From an uncultured Cardiobacterium sp. (GTDB taxonomy: Bacteria; Pseudomonadota; Gammaproteobacteria; Cardiobacteriales; Cardiobacteriaceae), in NCBI RefSeq assembly GCF_938028825.1, contig NZ_CALIZP010000017.1, positions 3,896 to 67,895 on the forward strand: 64,000 nucleotides of DNA, written 5' to 3'. The notes beneath the pieces are model-generated. The model made no database searches. It saw only the letters and a list, made by a program, of their open reading frames with translations, and was not told where the DNA came from. This document shows, in pieces, positions 1 to 7,324 of the stretch. The position numbers and the translations under genes were made by a program. The first letter of the stretch is position 1. The number at the start of each line of letters is the position of its first letter.

Positions 1-541
1 GCAGACCCGCTCCCGCGTCTGGCAGCGCGACCTCGTCCGCGAAGCGCGCGCCGTCTGGGGCATTGACGCGCCTGTGCCGGTGATGGCCGGGCAAATCCAT
101 CAGGAGAGCCTGTGGCGCGCGCACGCCCGCTCCAAGTACGCATCCGGCCTCGCCCAATTTACCCCGGACACCGAAGCGTGGATTAAAGCGGCCTATCCGC
201 AGGCGCTTGCCGTCGGCAATGCCTTTGATCCGCGCTGGGCGATCCGTGCGCTCGTTACCTACGACCACCACCTCTATCAGCGCATCCGTGCAGCCAATGA
301 CTGCGAGCGCTGGGCGATGACGCTCTCGGCGTATAACGGCGGCCTCGGCTGGTTGCAACGTGACCAGCGCCTTGCCGCCCAGCGCGGCGCCGACCCGCTG
401 CGCTGGTGGGGCAATGTCGAGCGCTACAGCCGCCGTGCCAAATGGGCGATTGCCGAGAACCGCGGCTACCCGCGCGCCATCATCTACCAGCATCAGGCGC
501 TCTATCGCGATTGGGGCGGGGGGATGGTATGCGCACGCTGA
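1..541 (+). CDS. Phage endolysin, lytic transglycosylase-like (5' partial)
   Basis: The frame is open from base 2, so the start codon lies upstream of the window and about 179 residues are visible. The sequence carries a lysozyme-like/SLT signature: a Gln-Ile-His-Gln-Glu-Ser stretch with the probable catalytic Glu, a Leu-Ala-Gln-Phe-Thr-Pro segment, and a Leu-Ser-Ala-Tyr-Asn-Gly-Gly motif. These are typical of transglycosylases that cleave peptidoglycan glycan strands. It heads the late block and its 3' end overlaps the spanin gene, as expected for a lysis cassette. An ATG at 74 is internal to the domain and unlikely to be the start. Whether a signal-arrest segment exists cannot be seen. Confidence 0.8.
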   Translation, partial: QTRSRVWQRDLVREARAVWGIDAPVPVMAGQIHQESLWRAHARSKYASGLAQFTPDTEAWIKAAYPQALAVGNAFDPRWAIRALVTYDHHLYQRIRAANDCERWAMTLSAYNGGLGWLQRDQRLAAQRGADPLRWWGNVERYSRRAKWAIAENRGYPRAIIYQHQALYRDWGGGMVCAR

Positions 542-831
542 CCATCGTCCTGATTGCCACGGGCATCATCGCCACCCTCGGCGGTTATATCCACCGCCTA
601 CGCGGACAGCTTGCGAGCGAGCAGGCGACGGTGGCAGCACTCACCGCCGCCAACAAGGCGCTTGCCGATGAGTACGCCGCCGCCGATGCGGCTTATCAGG
701 CGTTAATCGCAACCACGTCGCAAATAGCGACGCAATACCGCCCCGCCATCCACCGCGTGCAACAAGCCCCGGCGCATGACGATGCCCCGGTGGCGCCGGT
801 ATTGCGGCAAGCGCTGGAGGATTTGCCATGA
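529..831 (+). CDS. Rz-like inner-membrane spanin (i-spanin)
   Basis: A 100-residue protein with an N-terminal hydrophobic anchor (about residues 3-20) and a helical, Ala/Gln-rich periplasmic stretch. This is the architecture of Rz-type i-spanins, which join an outer-membrane lipoprotein to fuse the membranes at the end of lysis. The start at 529 overlaps the endolysin end by 13 bases. The stop overlaps the start of the lipoprotein gene at 828. Identification rests on architecture and position rather than sequence motifs. Confidence 0.7.
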   Translation: MRTLTIVLIATGIIATLGGYIHRLRGQLASEQATVAALTAANKALADEYAAADAAYQALIATTSQIATQYRPAIHRVQQAPAHDDAPVAPVLRQALEDLP

Positions 832-1091
832 GAGCCATTGCCCTGCTGCTTGCCATCAGTCTCACCGCCTGCGCGCGCGACATCCCGCGCTACCACCCCA
901 TCGCCGTGCCGACCGGCCTCACCGCGCCGGTTGTCACCCCCGAAAAACCCGACCCGCAGCGCGCGACGCAGCGCGATGTCGCCCGCTACCTCATCGAGCA
1001 GCATCAGGCGCTCACCACCTGCAACGCGCGCCTTACGGTCATCCGCCAATGGAGCGAGCAATGGACGAGGCCGACCGCGCCGCAGCGCTAA
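828..1091 (+). CDS. Rz1-like outer-membrane spanin lipoprotein
   Basis: An 87-residue protein that starts on an ATG overlapping the stop of the Rz-like gene. A signal sequence runs from residue 1 to about 15 and ends in a lipobox (Leu-Thr-Ala-Cys), followed by a Pro-rich segment typical of Rz1 o-spanins. The pair would complete lysis after the endolysin has degraded peptidoglycan. It is longer than lambda Rz1 and sits after Rz rather than embedded in it, an arrangement known from other phages. Confidence 0.7.
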   Translation: MRAIALLLAISLTACARDIPRYHPIAVPTGLTAPVVTPEKPDPQRATQRDVARYLIEQHQALTTCNARLTVIRQWSEQWTRPTAPQR

Positions 1092-1273
1092 TCGAGGCGA
1101 CCACTGCCAACGCGCTTGCCCGCATTCAGGCGGCGCAACAGCAGGCCGGACAGGCGGAGTGCGCGGATTGCGGCGAACCCATACCCGCCGCACGTCGCGC
1201 CGCCAACCCCGCCGCCATCCGCTGCCGCGAATGCCAGGAAATCTACGAAAGGAGACACCGTGGGAAGCCCTAA
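1061..1273 (+). CDS. TraR/DksA-type C4 zinc-finger protein
   Basis: A 70-residue protein with a helical N-terminus and a four-cysteine finger (Cys-Ala-Asp-Cys, then Cys-Arg-Glu-Cys 18 residues later), the hallmark of TraR/DksA proteins that act in the RNA polymerase secondary channel. Small homologues are common in Mu-like late operons. An alternative ATG lies at 1049. The gene overlaps the spanin gene by 31 bases and the next gene by 14, so it is read in a tightly packed operon. Confidence 0.75.
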   Translation: MDEADRAAALIEATTANALARIQAAQQQAGQAECADCGEPIPAARRAANPAAIRCRECQEIYERRHRGKP

Positions 1274-1610
1274 CATCCCGTTATGGAAGTTTATTTTTGA
1301 CATTATCCAGACCACATTTACCGTCGGCATCACCATCTACGTCTGGATACTCTCGAAACACAAGGCGAATGCCAGCCGCATTGCCGCGCTGGAAGACAAG
1401 GCGACCGAAGAACTCGGCCAGGTCAAAAACCGCCTGACCGAACTGGAAACGCGCCTCGAGCACCTGCCGAACCGGGAAGCCATCGGCAACATCCACAAGC
1501 GCCTCGACCGGCAGGCGGAGACCCTGCACAAGATGGAGGGGGCGCTCGATGGTGTCAATGACACCAGCAAACTCATCCTCGAAGTGCTCTTGAAAGGAGA
1601 CAAATCATGA
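1260..1610 (+). CDS. DUF2730-type small membrane/coiled-coil protein (Mu gp25-like)
   Basis: A 116-residue protein starting at GTG 1260, preceded by a good ribosome binding site (AAAGGAGA). It has one N-terminal transmembrane helix (about residues 8-30) followed by a long charged coiled coil. That layout and its place just before the terminase genes match Mu gp25/DUF2730. The molecular role is not known. Confidence 0.7.
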   Translation: MGSPNIPLWKFIFDIIQTTFTVGITIYVWILSKHKANASRIAALEDKATEELGQVKNRLTELETRLEHLPNREAIGNIHKRLDRQAETLHKMEGALDGVNDTSKLILEVLLKGDKS

Positions 1611-1927
1611 TGCAAGACGCCGTGCGCGCTTACCGCCGCCGCGCCATATTGAGCCTGCTTGAATACGACAGCGACTATCGCCTGTCGCTCGATATGCTCG
1701 ACCTCTGCCTGGAACAAACCGGGCAGAACATCACCTACGACCAGCTGCAAACCGAAATCGGCTGGCTGGAAGAACAGGGCTATATCAGCCGCAGCCATCC
1801 GTCGCCGAACCTGACGATGGTGACATTGACCGACCGCGGCCTTGAAATCGCGCGTGGCAAAGCGCGGGCGCATGGCATCCGTGACCTGCGCCCGTCCGAA
1901 CTGCGCGACATTGAGGCGCGTCGCTGA
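1607..1927 (+). CDS. Mu gp26-like winged-helix protein
   Basis: A 106-residue protein with a compact winged-helix pattern (an Arg-Arg-Ala-Ile-Leu-Ser-Leu-Leu start, a recognition helix near residues 38-52, and a wing around 70-90). It lies between the DUF2730 gene and the small terminase, the position of Mu gp26. The start overlaps the preceding stop by four bases. Function is unknown; a DNA-contacting role in packaging is only a guess. Confidence 0.65.
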   Translation: MMQDAVRAYRRRAILSLLEYDSDYRLSLDMLDLCLEQTGQNITYDQLQTEIGWLEEQGYISRSHPSPNLTMVTLTDRGLEIARGKARAHGIRDLRPSELRDIEARR

Positions 1928-2466
1928 TGGCGGCAAACAGCATCAAGACGTTGCCGCCTGCGCTCTTGGAACAGTTGCAGGGCTGGCTGCGCGACCCGGC
2001 CATCACCCAGCTGGAGGCGACCGAGCGGCTGAATGCCGTCCTCGCCGAGCTGGGCGAAAAACCGCGCAGCAAAAGCGCGGTCAATCGCTATGCGCTGAAA
2101 ATGAGCGAGGTTGGCGCGAAAATCCAGCAATCGCGCGAGATTGCCGACATGTGGATTGCCCGCTTTGGTAACCAGCCACAAGGCAAGGTGGGCGCGCTTT
2201 TGAACGAACTGGTGCGCAACCTCGCCTTTGAAACCGCGTTGCAATTATCGGAAGACGAAGAACCGGCACACCCCGGCCTCTTGAAAGACTTGGCGCAGGC
2301 GATAGAAAAGCTGGAGCGCGCATCCACCATCAACGACAAACGCCAGCGCGAAATCGAGCAGGCCGCCTTGGCGCGTGCCGCCGCCGACGTCGAAGCCACC
2401 GCCAAATCGCAGGGGCTATCCGATGAGGCGGTCGAACTCATCAAACAGCGCATCTTGGGGGGCTGA
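1927..2466 (+). CDS. Terminase small subunit (Mu gp27-like, DUF3486)
   Basis: A 179-residue protein with N-terminal helices containing a likely DNA-recognition helix-turn-helix (residues about 18-55, including a Lys-Ser-Ala-Val-Asn-Arg-Tyr turn) and a helical C-terminal half. It is directly followed by the large terminase gene. By family it selects phage DNA for packaging and recruits the large subunit. The ATG shares a base with the preceding stop. Confidence 0.75.
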   Translation: MAANSIKTLPPALLEQLQGWLRDPAITQLEATERLNAVLAELGEKPRSKSAVNRYALKMSEVGAKIQQSREIADMWIARFGNQPQGKVGALLNELVRNLAFETALQLSEDEEPAHPGLLKDLAQAIEKLERASTINDKRQREIEQAALARAAADVEATAKSQGLSDEAVELIKQRILGG

Positions 2467-2467
2467 G

Positions 2468-3925
2468 ATGGCTGGCGTCCTCCTGCCCTACCAAATGCAA
2501 TGGATTAACGACCCAACCCCGGTGCGTGTCTACGAAAAATCGCGGCGTATCGGTATCAGCTGGTCAACCGCCGCCGAGGCGGCATTGGTAGCGGCGGCTG
2601 CCTCCGGCATGGACGTCTGGTACATCGGCTACAACAAGGACATGGCCGAAGAATTTATCCGCGACAGCGCCGACTGGATTGGCCATTACCAGTTGGTCGC
2701 CGAGGCGGTCAGCGAGGAGATACTCAACGACGGCGACAAGGACATCCTGACCTTTGTCATCCGCTGCGCGTCGGGCTACCGCATCACCGCCTTATCGTCG
2801 CGCCCCTCCAACCTGCGCGGCAAACAGGGCTACGTCATCATTGACGAGGCCGCCTTCCACGACCAGCTCGACGAACTCATCAAAGCCGCCATTGCCCTGC
2901 TCATGTGGGGCGGCAAGGTCGCCATCATCAGTACCCACGACGGCGTCGATAACCCCTTCAACCAGCTCTGCCAGGACATCCGTGGCGGGCGAAAACCCTA
3001 CGCCCTGCACCGCACCACCTTCGACGAGGCGGTCGCGCAAGGCCTCTACCGCCGCATTTGCCAAGTGCGCGGCATGGAGTGGACAGCGGCGGGGGAGGCG
3101 GCATGGACGGCGGGCATCTACGAACAATACGGCGCGGACGCCGACGAAGAGCTGCGCGTTATCCCTTCTAACAGCGGCGGCGCGGTACTCTCGCGCAGCC
3201 TGCTGGAGCTGCGTGCCGACCCCGTCCCCATCCTGCGCCTTGCCCAGCCCGACGGCTGGGCAGAATACCCGGCAGAGCTGCGCTCGGCCGATATCGCCGA
3301 CTGGTGCGAGCGCGAATTGCGCCCGTTGCTGGCCACGCTAGACGGCACGCGCGAACACGTCTTTGGCATGGATTTCGCGCGGCACGGCGACCTCTCGGTA
3401 CTGGTGCCGCTGCAAATCGCCGCCGATACCCGCCGCCATGTGCCGTTTGCGGTCGAGTTGCGCAACATCCCGCACGCGCAACAGCGGCAAATCGTCTATT
3501 ACCTGCTCGACCGCCTGCCACGCCTGACTGCGGCGTGGTTTGACGCAAGCGGCAACGGCGAGTACCTCGCCGAGGCCGCACACGACCGCTACGGCAACCG
3601 CGTCGCACAAATCAAACTCTCCAACGCCTGGTACAGCGAGCATATGCCGCCGCTGGTGGCAGCACTGGAAGATGACGCGCTACGCATCCCCAAAGACGCC
3701 GACATCATCGACGACCTGCGCGCGCTGGAGCGCATCGACGGCGTCATCAAACTGGGACGGCGCAGCGGCAAAGCGGGCGAGCGCCACGGCGACGCCGCCA
3801 TCGCCCTCTGCCTTGCCTACGCAGCATCCAGGAGTGACACCGTCCTGCCTGTCGAAGTTGTCGTTGAAGACCTGCCGCCACAAGCAACCGCAGACTATCC
3901 CGTACCGGTCTACCGGGATTACTGA
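2468..3925 (+). CDS. Terminase large subunit (Mu gp28-like)
   Basis: A 485-residue packaging motor. A Walker A variant (Lys-Ser-Arg-Arg-Ile-Gly-Ile-Ser, residues 24-31) and a Walker B (Val-Ile-Ile-Asp-Glu-Ala-Ala, 123-129) define the ATPase. A Gly-Met-Asp-Phe-Ala-Arg-His segment near residue 300 begins the RNase H-like nuclease. It translocates DNA into the prohead and cuts it at headful. ATG 2468 lies two bases after the small-subunit stop. Normally the portal gene would follow immediately; here about 1.9 kb intervenes, most of it a moron. Confidence 0.88.
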   Translation: MAGVLLPYQMQWINDPTPVRVYEKSRRIGISWSTAAEAALVAAAASGMDVWYIGYNKDMAEEFIRDSADWIGHYQLVAEAVSEEILNDGDKDILTFVIRCASGYRITALSSRPSNLRGKQGYVIIDEAAFHDQLDELIKAAIALLMWGGKVAIISTHDGVDNPFNQLCQDIRGGRKPYALHRTTFDEAVAQGLYRRICQVRGMEWTAAGEAAWTAGIYEQYGADADEELRVIPSNSGGAVLSRSLLELRADPVPILRLAQPDGWAEYPAELRSADIADWCERELRPLLATLDGTREHVFGMDFARHGDLSVLVPLQIAADTRRHVPFAVELRNIPHAQQRQIVYYLLDRLPRLTAAWFDASGNGEYLAEAAHDRYGNRVAQIKLSNAWYSEHMPPLVAALEDDALRIPKDADIIDDLRALERIDGVIKLGRRSGKAGERHGDAAIALCLAYAASRSDTVLPVEVVVEDLPPQATADYPVPVYRDY

Positions 3926-3942
3926 CCTCCAAGGAGCACCAC

Positions 3943-4428
3943 ATGTCCATCATTCACGGTACGTTTACCTATGACACCAGCGGCAAGCAGTTATGCTTGC
4001 ATTCCGAACAGCCCCTGACCGTGCTTGACATCCGCCTGCCGGGTGATACGGCCAGCAGTGTTTATGACAACGACGGCATGGAAGTGCGGCAATACAGCCG
4101 CGTGACCCTGTGGCTGGAACAGACGGCTGACGGCACCATGCCGCGTTTGGCGACCGCCACCCCCGCCCCGCCGGCGCGGAGATGTCGCCCGGGCAATGCT
4201 CTGCTCAGGCTGCTGTGCCTGCCCTCCTGCCTAGCTCAGGCCGCTGCATTTACCCAAAAACAGCACCAGCAACCCTGCGGCGACGGTGAATATCAGCGCC
4301 CGCCCCGTGCTGCGTTCGTGCCAGAGTTTTGTGCTGTTTGGCGCTGCGCCCACCGTCGCATCATGGTCGGTTGGCTGCTGATTGCCACCATCCTGGGCAC
4401 CCTGTTCCTCGGCAGTCAGTTGCTCTAA
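3943..4428 (+). CDS. Phage protein with apparently chimeric C-terminus
   Basis: An open frame of 161 residues following the terminase with a good ribosome binding site (CCAAGGAG). The first 75 or so residues look like ordinary phage protein. From about base 4190 the frame runs through Cys/Arg-rich, low-quality sequence and antisense through the minus-strand gene at 4231-4623. The likely explanation is that the original gene was cut by insertion of the 4.2-5.8 kb moron and now reads into foreign DNA. I do not recognise a family, and the C-terminal half should not be trusted. Confidence 0.4.
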   Translation: MSIIHGTFTYDTSGKQLCLHSEQPLTVLDIRLPGDTASSVYDNDGMEVRQYSRVTLWLEQTADGTMPRLATATPAPPARRCRPGNALLRLLCLPSCLAQAAAFTQKQHQQPCGDGEYQRPPRAAFVPEFCAVWRCAHRRIMVGWLLIATILGTLFLGSQLL

Positions 4429-4623
4429 ATAATCCAGCCCTGCTGCCGTGGGGCCACGGACCACCACATCCAGAATCCGGCCATAATCCTCACGCCGCTT
4501 GCTCCGCCGGGTGGCGGCATGCAGCAACCCCCGCTCTTGCAGATAGGCGACTTCGTCAAACATATCGGGGCTGGGCTGCACGCCACGCAGCAGCTGCACA
4601 TGAATTTTTTGTCTGGGGGTCAT
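4231..4623 (-). CDS. Tail-anchored winged-helix protein of the moron
   Basis: A 130-residue protein on the strand opposite to the late operon. Residues 1-75 look like a winged-helix domain (an Arg-Gln-Lys-Ile-His-Val-Gln-Leu-Leu helix, then a segment ending Leu-Asp-Tyr-Leu-Glu-Gln-Leu). A polar linker follows, and residues about 107-125 form a single hydrophobic helix near the C-terminus. A soluble DNA-binding-like domain on a C-terminal membrane anchor is unusual for a phage regulator. It diverges from the C4-RNA/Rha unit, and the palindrome at 4663-4683 overlaps its promoter (TTGCAA, 19 bases, TATGAT on the minus strand). Function unknown; a regulatory or exclusion role is inferred. Confidence 0.6.
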   Translation of the reverse strand: MTPRQKIHVQLLRGVQPSPDMFDEVAYLQERGLLHAATRRSKRREDYGRILDVVVRGPTAAGLDYLEQLTAEEQGAQDGGNQQPTDHDATVGAAPNSTKLWHERSTGRALIFTVAAGLLVLFLGKCSGLS

Positions 4624-4650
4624 GCGGTGTCCGGGGGAAGGGAAAAGGAC

Positions 4651-4693
4651 ATCATACCCAATATTTACAACCGCGTTGCAAATGGCGTATAGT
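4651..4693. promoter_or_regulatory. Divergent promoters with a palindromic operator
   Basis: A near-perfect palindrome, ATTTACAAC-CGC-GTTGCAAAT (4663-4683, 8 of 9 pairs), overlaps two promoter-like elements. Rightward: TTTACA (4664-4669), 18 bases, TATAGT (4688-4693), driving the C4-like RNA and Rha gene. Leftward: TTGCAA (4678-4683), 19 bases, TATGAT (4651-4656), driving the winged-helix gene. A closely related palindrome lies before the second Rha gene at 15840-15860. The binding protein is unknown. Confidence 0.65.
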
Positions 4694-4860
4694 GCTTCGC
4701 GAGGCGTCGAAAACCTCGTAAACAGCGGTCTCCCGCATCCGACATTGTGGTTTTTTTATGCCCGTATGGGCGACCCTGTTATGCCGGGGGGGCAGAGAAT
4801 ACAACACCCGCAAGGGGAATCATCTCGGCTGACTGTTTACAGCTTTCGAACGCCCCGGCA
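4694..4860 (+). ncRNA. C4-like antisense RNA leader of the Rha gene
   Basis: The leader between the promoter and the Rha-like gene contains two mutually complementary stretches: GTAAACAG (4718-4725) with CTGTTTAC (4833-4840), and GGCGTCGAAA (4703-4712) with TTTCGAACGCC (4844-4854). Between them lie local hairpins, including GCCC-GTAT-GGGC near 4758-4770 and a G-rich stem. In phages P1/P7 the C4 RNA is made from such a leader and silences the antirepressor by pairing of its a'/b' segments with downstream a/b copies. Arrangement, complementarity and the downstream Rha-family gene fit that family. A covariance-model search would decide. Confidence 0.6.
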
Positions 4861-4905
4861 CCCCTACAACAGGGAATCTTCGAAAAACTTAAACAGGAGT
4901 CAGTC

Positions 4906-5592
4906 ATGACCAGCTACAAAGAACCCCTGGTTCGCTTCTCCGGTAACCGCCTGATTACCACCTCACTTGCCGTCTCTAATCACTTTCAGCGCAATCATCG
5001 AGATGTGCTTACCACTATCCGCTCACTTGATTGCTCGCCCGAATTTAGAGAGCGAAATTTTACGCTCTCCTCGTACACGACCAGTCAGGGCAAATCACAG
5101 CCGATGTACGAAATCACCCGCGACGGCTTTTCCTTCCTCTGCATGGGCTTTACCGGCGCGCAGGCGGCGGCGTGGAAAGAAAAATACATTGCCGCCTTCA
5201 ATGTGATGGAGCAGGAACTGCAACAGCCCGCCAGCCGCCTTGAAACCCATATGGCGCAGCTGGCGGCCGGCATGAACACGCTGCTGGCGCAGAACCGGAT
5301 GGTGCACAAATACATCGCCCTGCTGGAAATGAACCAGAAGGGCAGGCGCCGCATCAAGCGCGAAGACGAGGCCATCATCCTGCAATTGCGCGACGAGGGC
5401 TTGAGCCAGGCCGATATTGCCCGTCTCTTGCGTATTTCCGCCACCGCCGTCAACCGCATCATCCACGGCGAATACCGCTTTTCCGACAGCCCCGCCGGCA
5501 AGGGCATCAGCGAGCTGCTCGAAGAAATGCTGGCGCGCGAACAGCAGCAGCTGGCCGCCACCCTCGGCCTGCCGGAGGTGCCCCATGCCTAA
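4906..5592 (+). CDS. Rha-family phage regulatory protein with C-terminal HTH (moron copy)
   Basis: A 228-residue protein. Residues about 15-105 match the Rha/antirepressor N-terminal domain (Thr-Thr-Ser-Leu-Ala-Val-Ser-Asn-His-Phe; Gln-Gly-Lys-Ser-Gln-Pro-Met-Tyr; Arg-Asp-Gly-Phe-Ser-Phe-Leu). Residues about 160-185 form a resolvase-like helix-turn-helix (Ser-Gln-Ala-Asp-Ile-Ala-Arg-Leu-Leu). ATG 4906 has the ribosome binding site AACAGGAG. It sits behind a C4-like leader, the position of an antirepressor. A paralogue lies in the early region at 15873 behind a related operator. Rha proteins interfere with phage growth in some hosts; the role here is inferred. Confidence 0.75.
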   Translation: MTSYKEPLVRFSGNRLITTSLAVSNHFQRNHRDVLTTIRSLDCSPEFRERNFTLSSYTTSQGKSQPMYEITRDGFSFLCMGFTGAQAAAWKEKYIAAFNVMEQELQQPASRLETHMAQLAAGMNTLLAQNRMVHKYIALLEMNQKGRRRIKREDEAIILQLRDEGLSQADIARLLRISATAVNRIIHGEYRFSDSPAGKGISELLEEMLAREQQQLAATLGLPEVPHA

Positions 5593-5758
5593 TGTTTCCC
5601 CCGACGACCGCGAAGACGCCCTGCGCATGGCTTCCGCCGTGCTGGCCCTGATTGAAGACCTGACCGCCAACCAGCGCGAAGATACCGTCACCATCCATGC
5701 CCCCGGCCTCTACTATCTCGCCAGCCTCACTCGCAGCGAGCTCGACAAGTACTACTGA
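5585..5758 (+). CDS. Small acidic protein of the moron, unknown
   Basis: A 57-residue ORF whose start overlaps the end of the Rha-like gene by eight bases, indicating translational coupling. It is acidic and helical with no motif I recognise. A strong terminator follows 10 bases downstream, so it is the last gene of the moron transcript. Confidence 0.55.
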   Translation: MPNVSPDDREDALRMASAVLALIEDLTANQREDTVTIHAPGLYYLASLTRSELDKYY

Positions 5759-5768
5759 CCGCCCCGAC

Positions 5769-5795
5769 AGCGCCCCTTTGTGGGGCGCTTTTTTT
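5769..5795 (+). terminator. Rho-independent terminator closing the moron
   Basis: AGCGCCCC, loop TTTG, GGGGCGCT followed by a run of seven T. It separates the moron transcript from the portal gene. It would also attenuate late read-through from the terminase into the portal unless anti-terminated. Confidence 0.85.
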
Positions 5796-5863
5796 CGCAA
5801 ACTGCTCTACTCGCCGCCCGGCTCCACCCGCCTTATCCTGCCGCAAACCCCAGGAGCCGTGCC

Positions 5864-7324
5864 ATGTCCCGCAAGAAGAAACCTGCCCGTATCCCCGCCA
5901 AACCCACCTCGGCTTCCACCGAGGTGGCCATCGAACGCAACCTGACTACCCTGGAAAGCATCGACAAGGTGCTCACTGACCGCCTTGGCGGCGATAGCAG
6001 TGCCTACCGCGACCTGCTCACCGATACTACCGTCACCGGCACATGGACGCAGCGGCAGACGGCGCTAACCAAGATGGAGCGACAGATTGTCCCCTATGAC
6101 GCCAACAATGCCGCCGATGTCGAGGCGGCAAAGTTTGTCGAGGCACAGTTGAGCCGCATCAACTTCGACCACATCCTCAAGGCTATGCACTGGGGCGTGT
6201 TCTACGGTCTGGCCGTAGGTGAAGCGATGTGGGATATTGAGGACGGCAAGGTGGTTTTGGCCGATGTGCTGGTGCGTGACCGTAGCAAATTCAAATTCGA
6301 CATCAAGCAACAGCTGCTCTACACCGGCAACGGCGGCGACGAGGTCATGCCACCGCGCAAATTCTGGACGTTTTCCGCCGGCGGCGATACCACCGACAAC
6401 CCCTACGGCTTGGGACTGGCGCACTACCTCTACTGGCCGGTGCTCTTCAAAAAGGCGAACGTGAAGTTTTGGCTGGTCGGCAACGAAAAGGCCGCCACCT
6501 CGGTACCGCATGGCAGCTTTGACCCGCGCTCGCCCACCGTTGAGCGCGACAAACAGCAACTGCTTGCCGCCCTGGTCGGCATCAAGAATGCCGCCGCGAC
6601 AGTGACACCGCTGGGCACGACGATTGAACTGCTCAAGGGAGAATCCGGCAGCGCCGACTACAAGACCCTTTGCACCTACATGGACGAGGCCATTGCGCTC
6701 GTTACCCTCGGCCAGGTCATGACCTCGCAGGCTGTCGGCGGGCAGTACAAGGCCGAAGTGCAAAACGAAGTCAAGCAGGACATCATCAAGGCCGACGCCG
6801 ATCTGCTCTGCGCTTCGTTTAACGCCAGCATTGCCACATGGCTCACCGAGTGGAATTTTCCGGGGGCGCGCCCGCCGAAGCTGTGGCTGCGTACCGAGGA
6901 AGTCAAGGACACCGCCACCATCGCCGCCACTTACGCCAAGCTGGCCGTCCTCGGCTACCGCCCGACACTGGAGACCATTGAGGAGACCTTTGGCGGCAAA
7001 TGGGAAACCATGCAGCCGGTGGCATCAAGCCAAGCCGGAGAATCGGCTACCGACTTTGCCGAAGGAGACGACGAAGCCCCCGATACCGCCGATCACCTCG
7101 CCGACCGCCTCGCTCGCGAACTCGCCCCGCACGGGCAGGCGTGGCTGGACAAAATCGCCGCCGAACTCGCCGCATCGGAAACGCTGTTGCAATTCCGTGA
7201 GCGGCTGGACGCCCTGGCGCCGCAGCTCTCGCTGGATGATTATGCGGCGGTGCTGGCGCGCGCCTCGACCGTCGCCCATCTTGCCGGGCGCGCTGAAGTG
7301 CAGGACGAAGGTAGGGCACCATGA
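5864..7324 (+). CDS. Portal protein (Mu gp29-like, DUF935)
   Basis: A 486-residue protein. A short basic N-terminus is followed by the portal-family core, with His-Trp-Gly-Val-Phe-Tyr-Gly-Leu near residue 110 and a long helical C-terminal third. It forms the dodecameric ring at the capsid vertex through which the terminase pumps DNA. ATG 5864 follows a CAGGAG site. The stop overlaps the next start (ATGA-type), as in the Mu 29-30 pair. Confidence 0.85.
   Translation: MSRKKKPARIPAKPTSASTEVAIERNLTTLESIDKVLTDRLGGDSSAYRDLLTDTTVTGTWTQRQTALTKMERQIVPYDANNAADVEAAKFVEAQLSRINFDHILKAMHWGVFYGLAVGEAMWDIEDGKVVLADVLVRDRSKFKFDIKQQLLYTGNGGDEVMPPRKFWTFSAGGDTTDNPYGLGLAHYLYWPVLFKKANVKFWLVGNEKAATSVPHGSFDPRSPTVERDKQQLLAALVGIKNAAATVTPLGTTIELLKGESGSADYKTLCTYMDEAIALVTLGQVMTSQAVGGQYKAEVQNEVKQDIIKADADLLCASFNASIATWLTEWNFPGARPPKLWLRTEEVKDTATIAATYAKLAVLGYRPTLETIEETFGGKWETMQPVASSQAGESATDFAEGDDEAPDTADHLADRLARELAPHGQAWLDKIAAELAASETLLQFRERLDALAPQLSLDDYAAVLARASTVAHLAGRAEVQDEGRAP

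Noticed and set aside
4622..4909. ORF across the leader of the moron Rha gene
   Set aside because: It lies inside the region best explained as an untranslated C4-type RNA leader and has no protein features.
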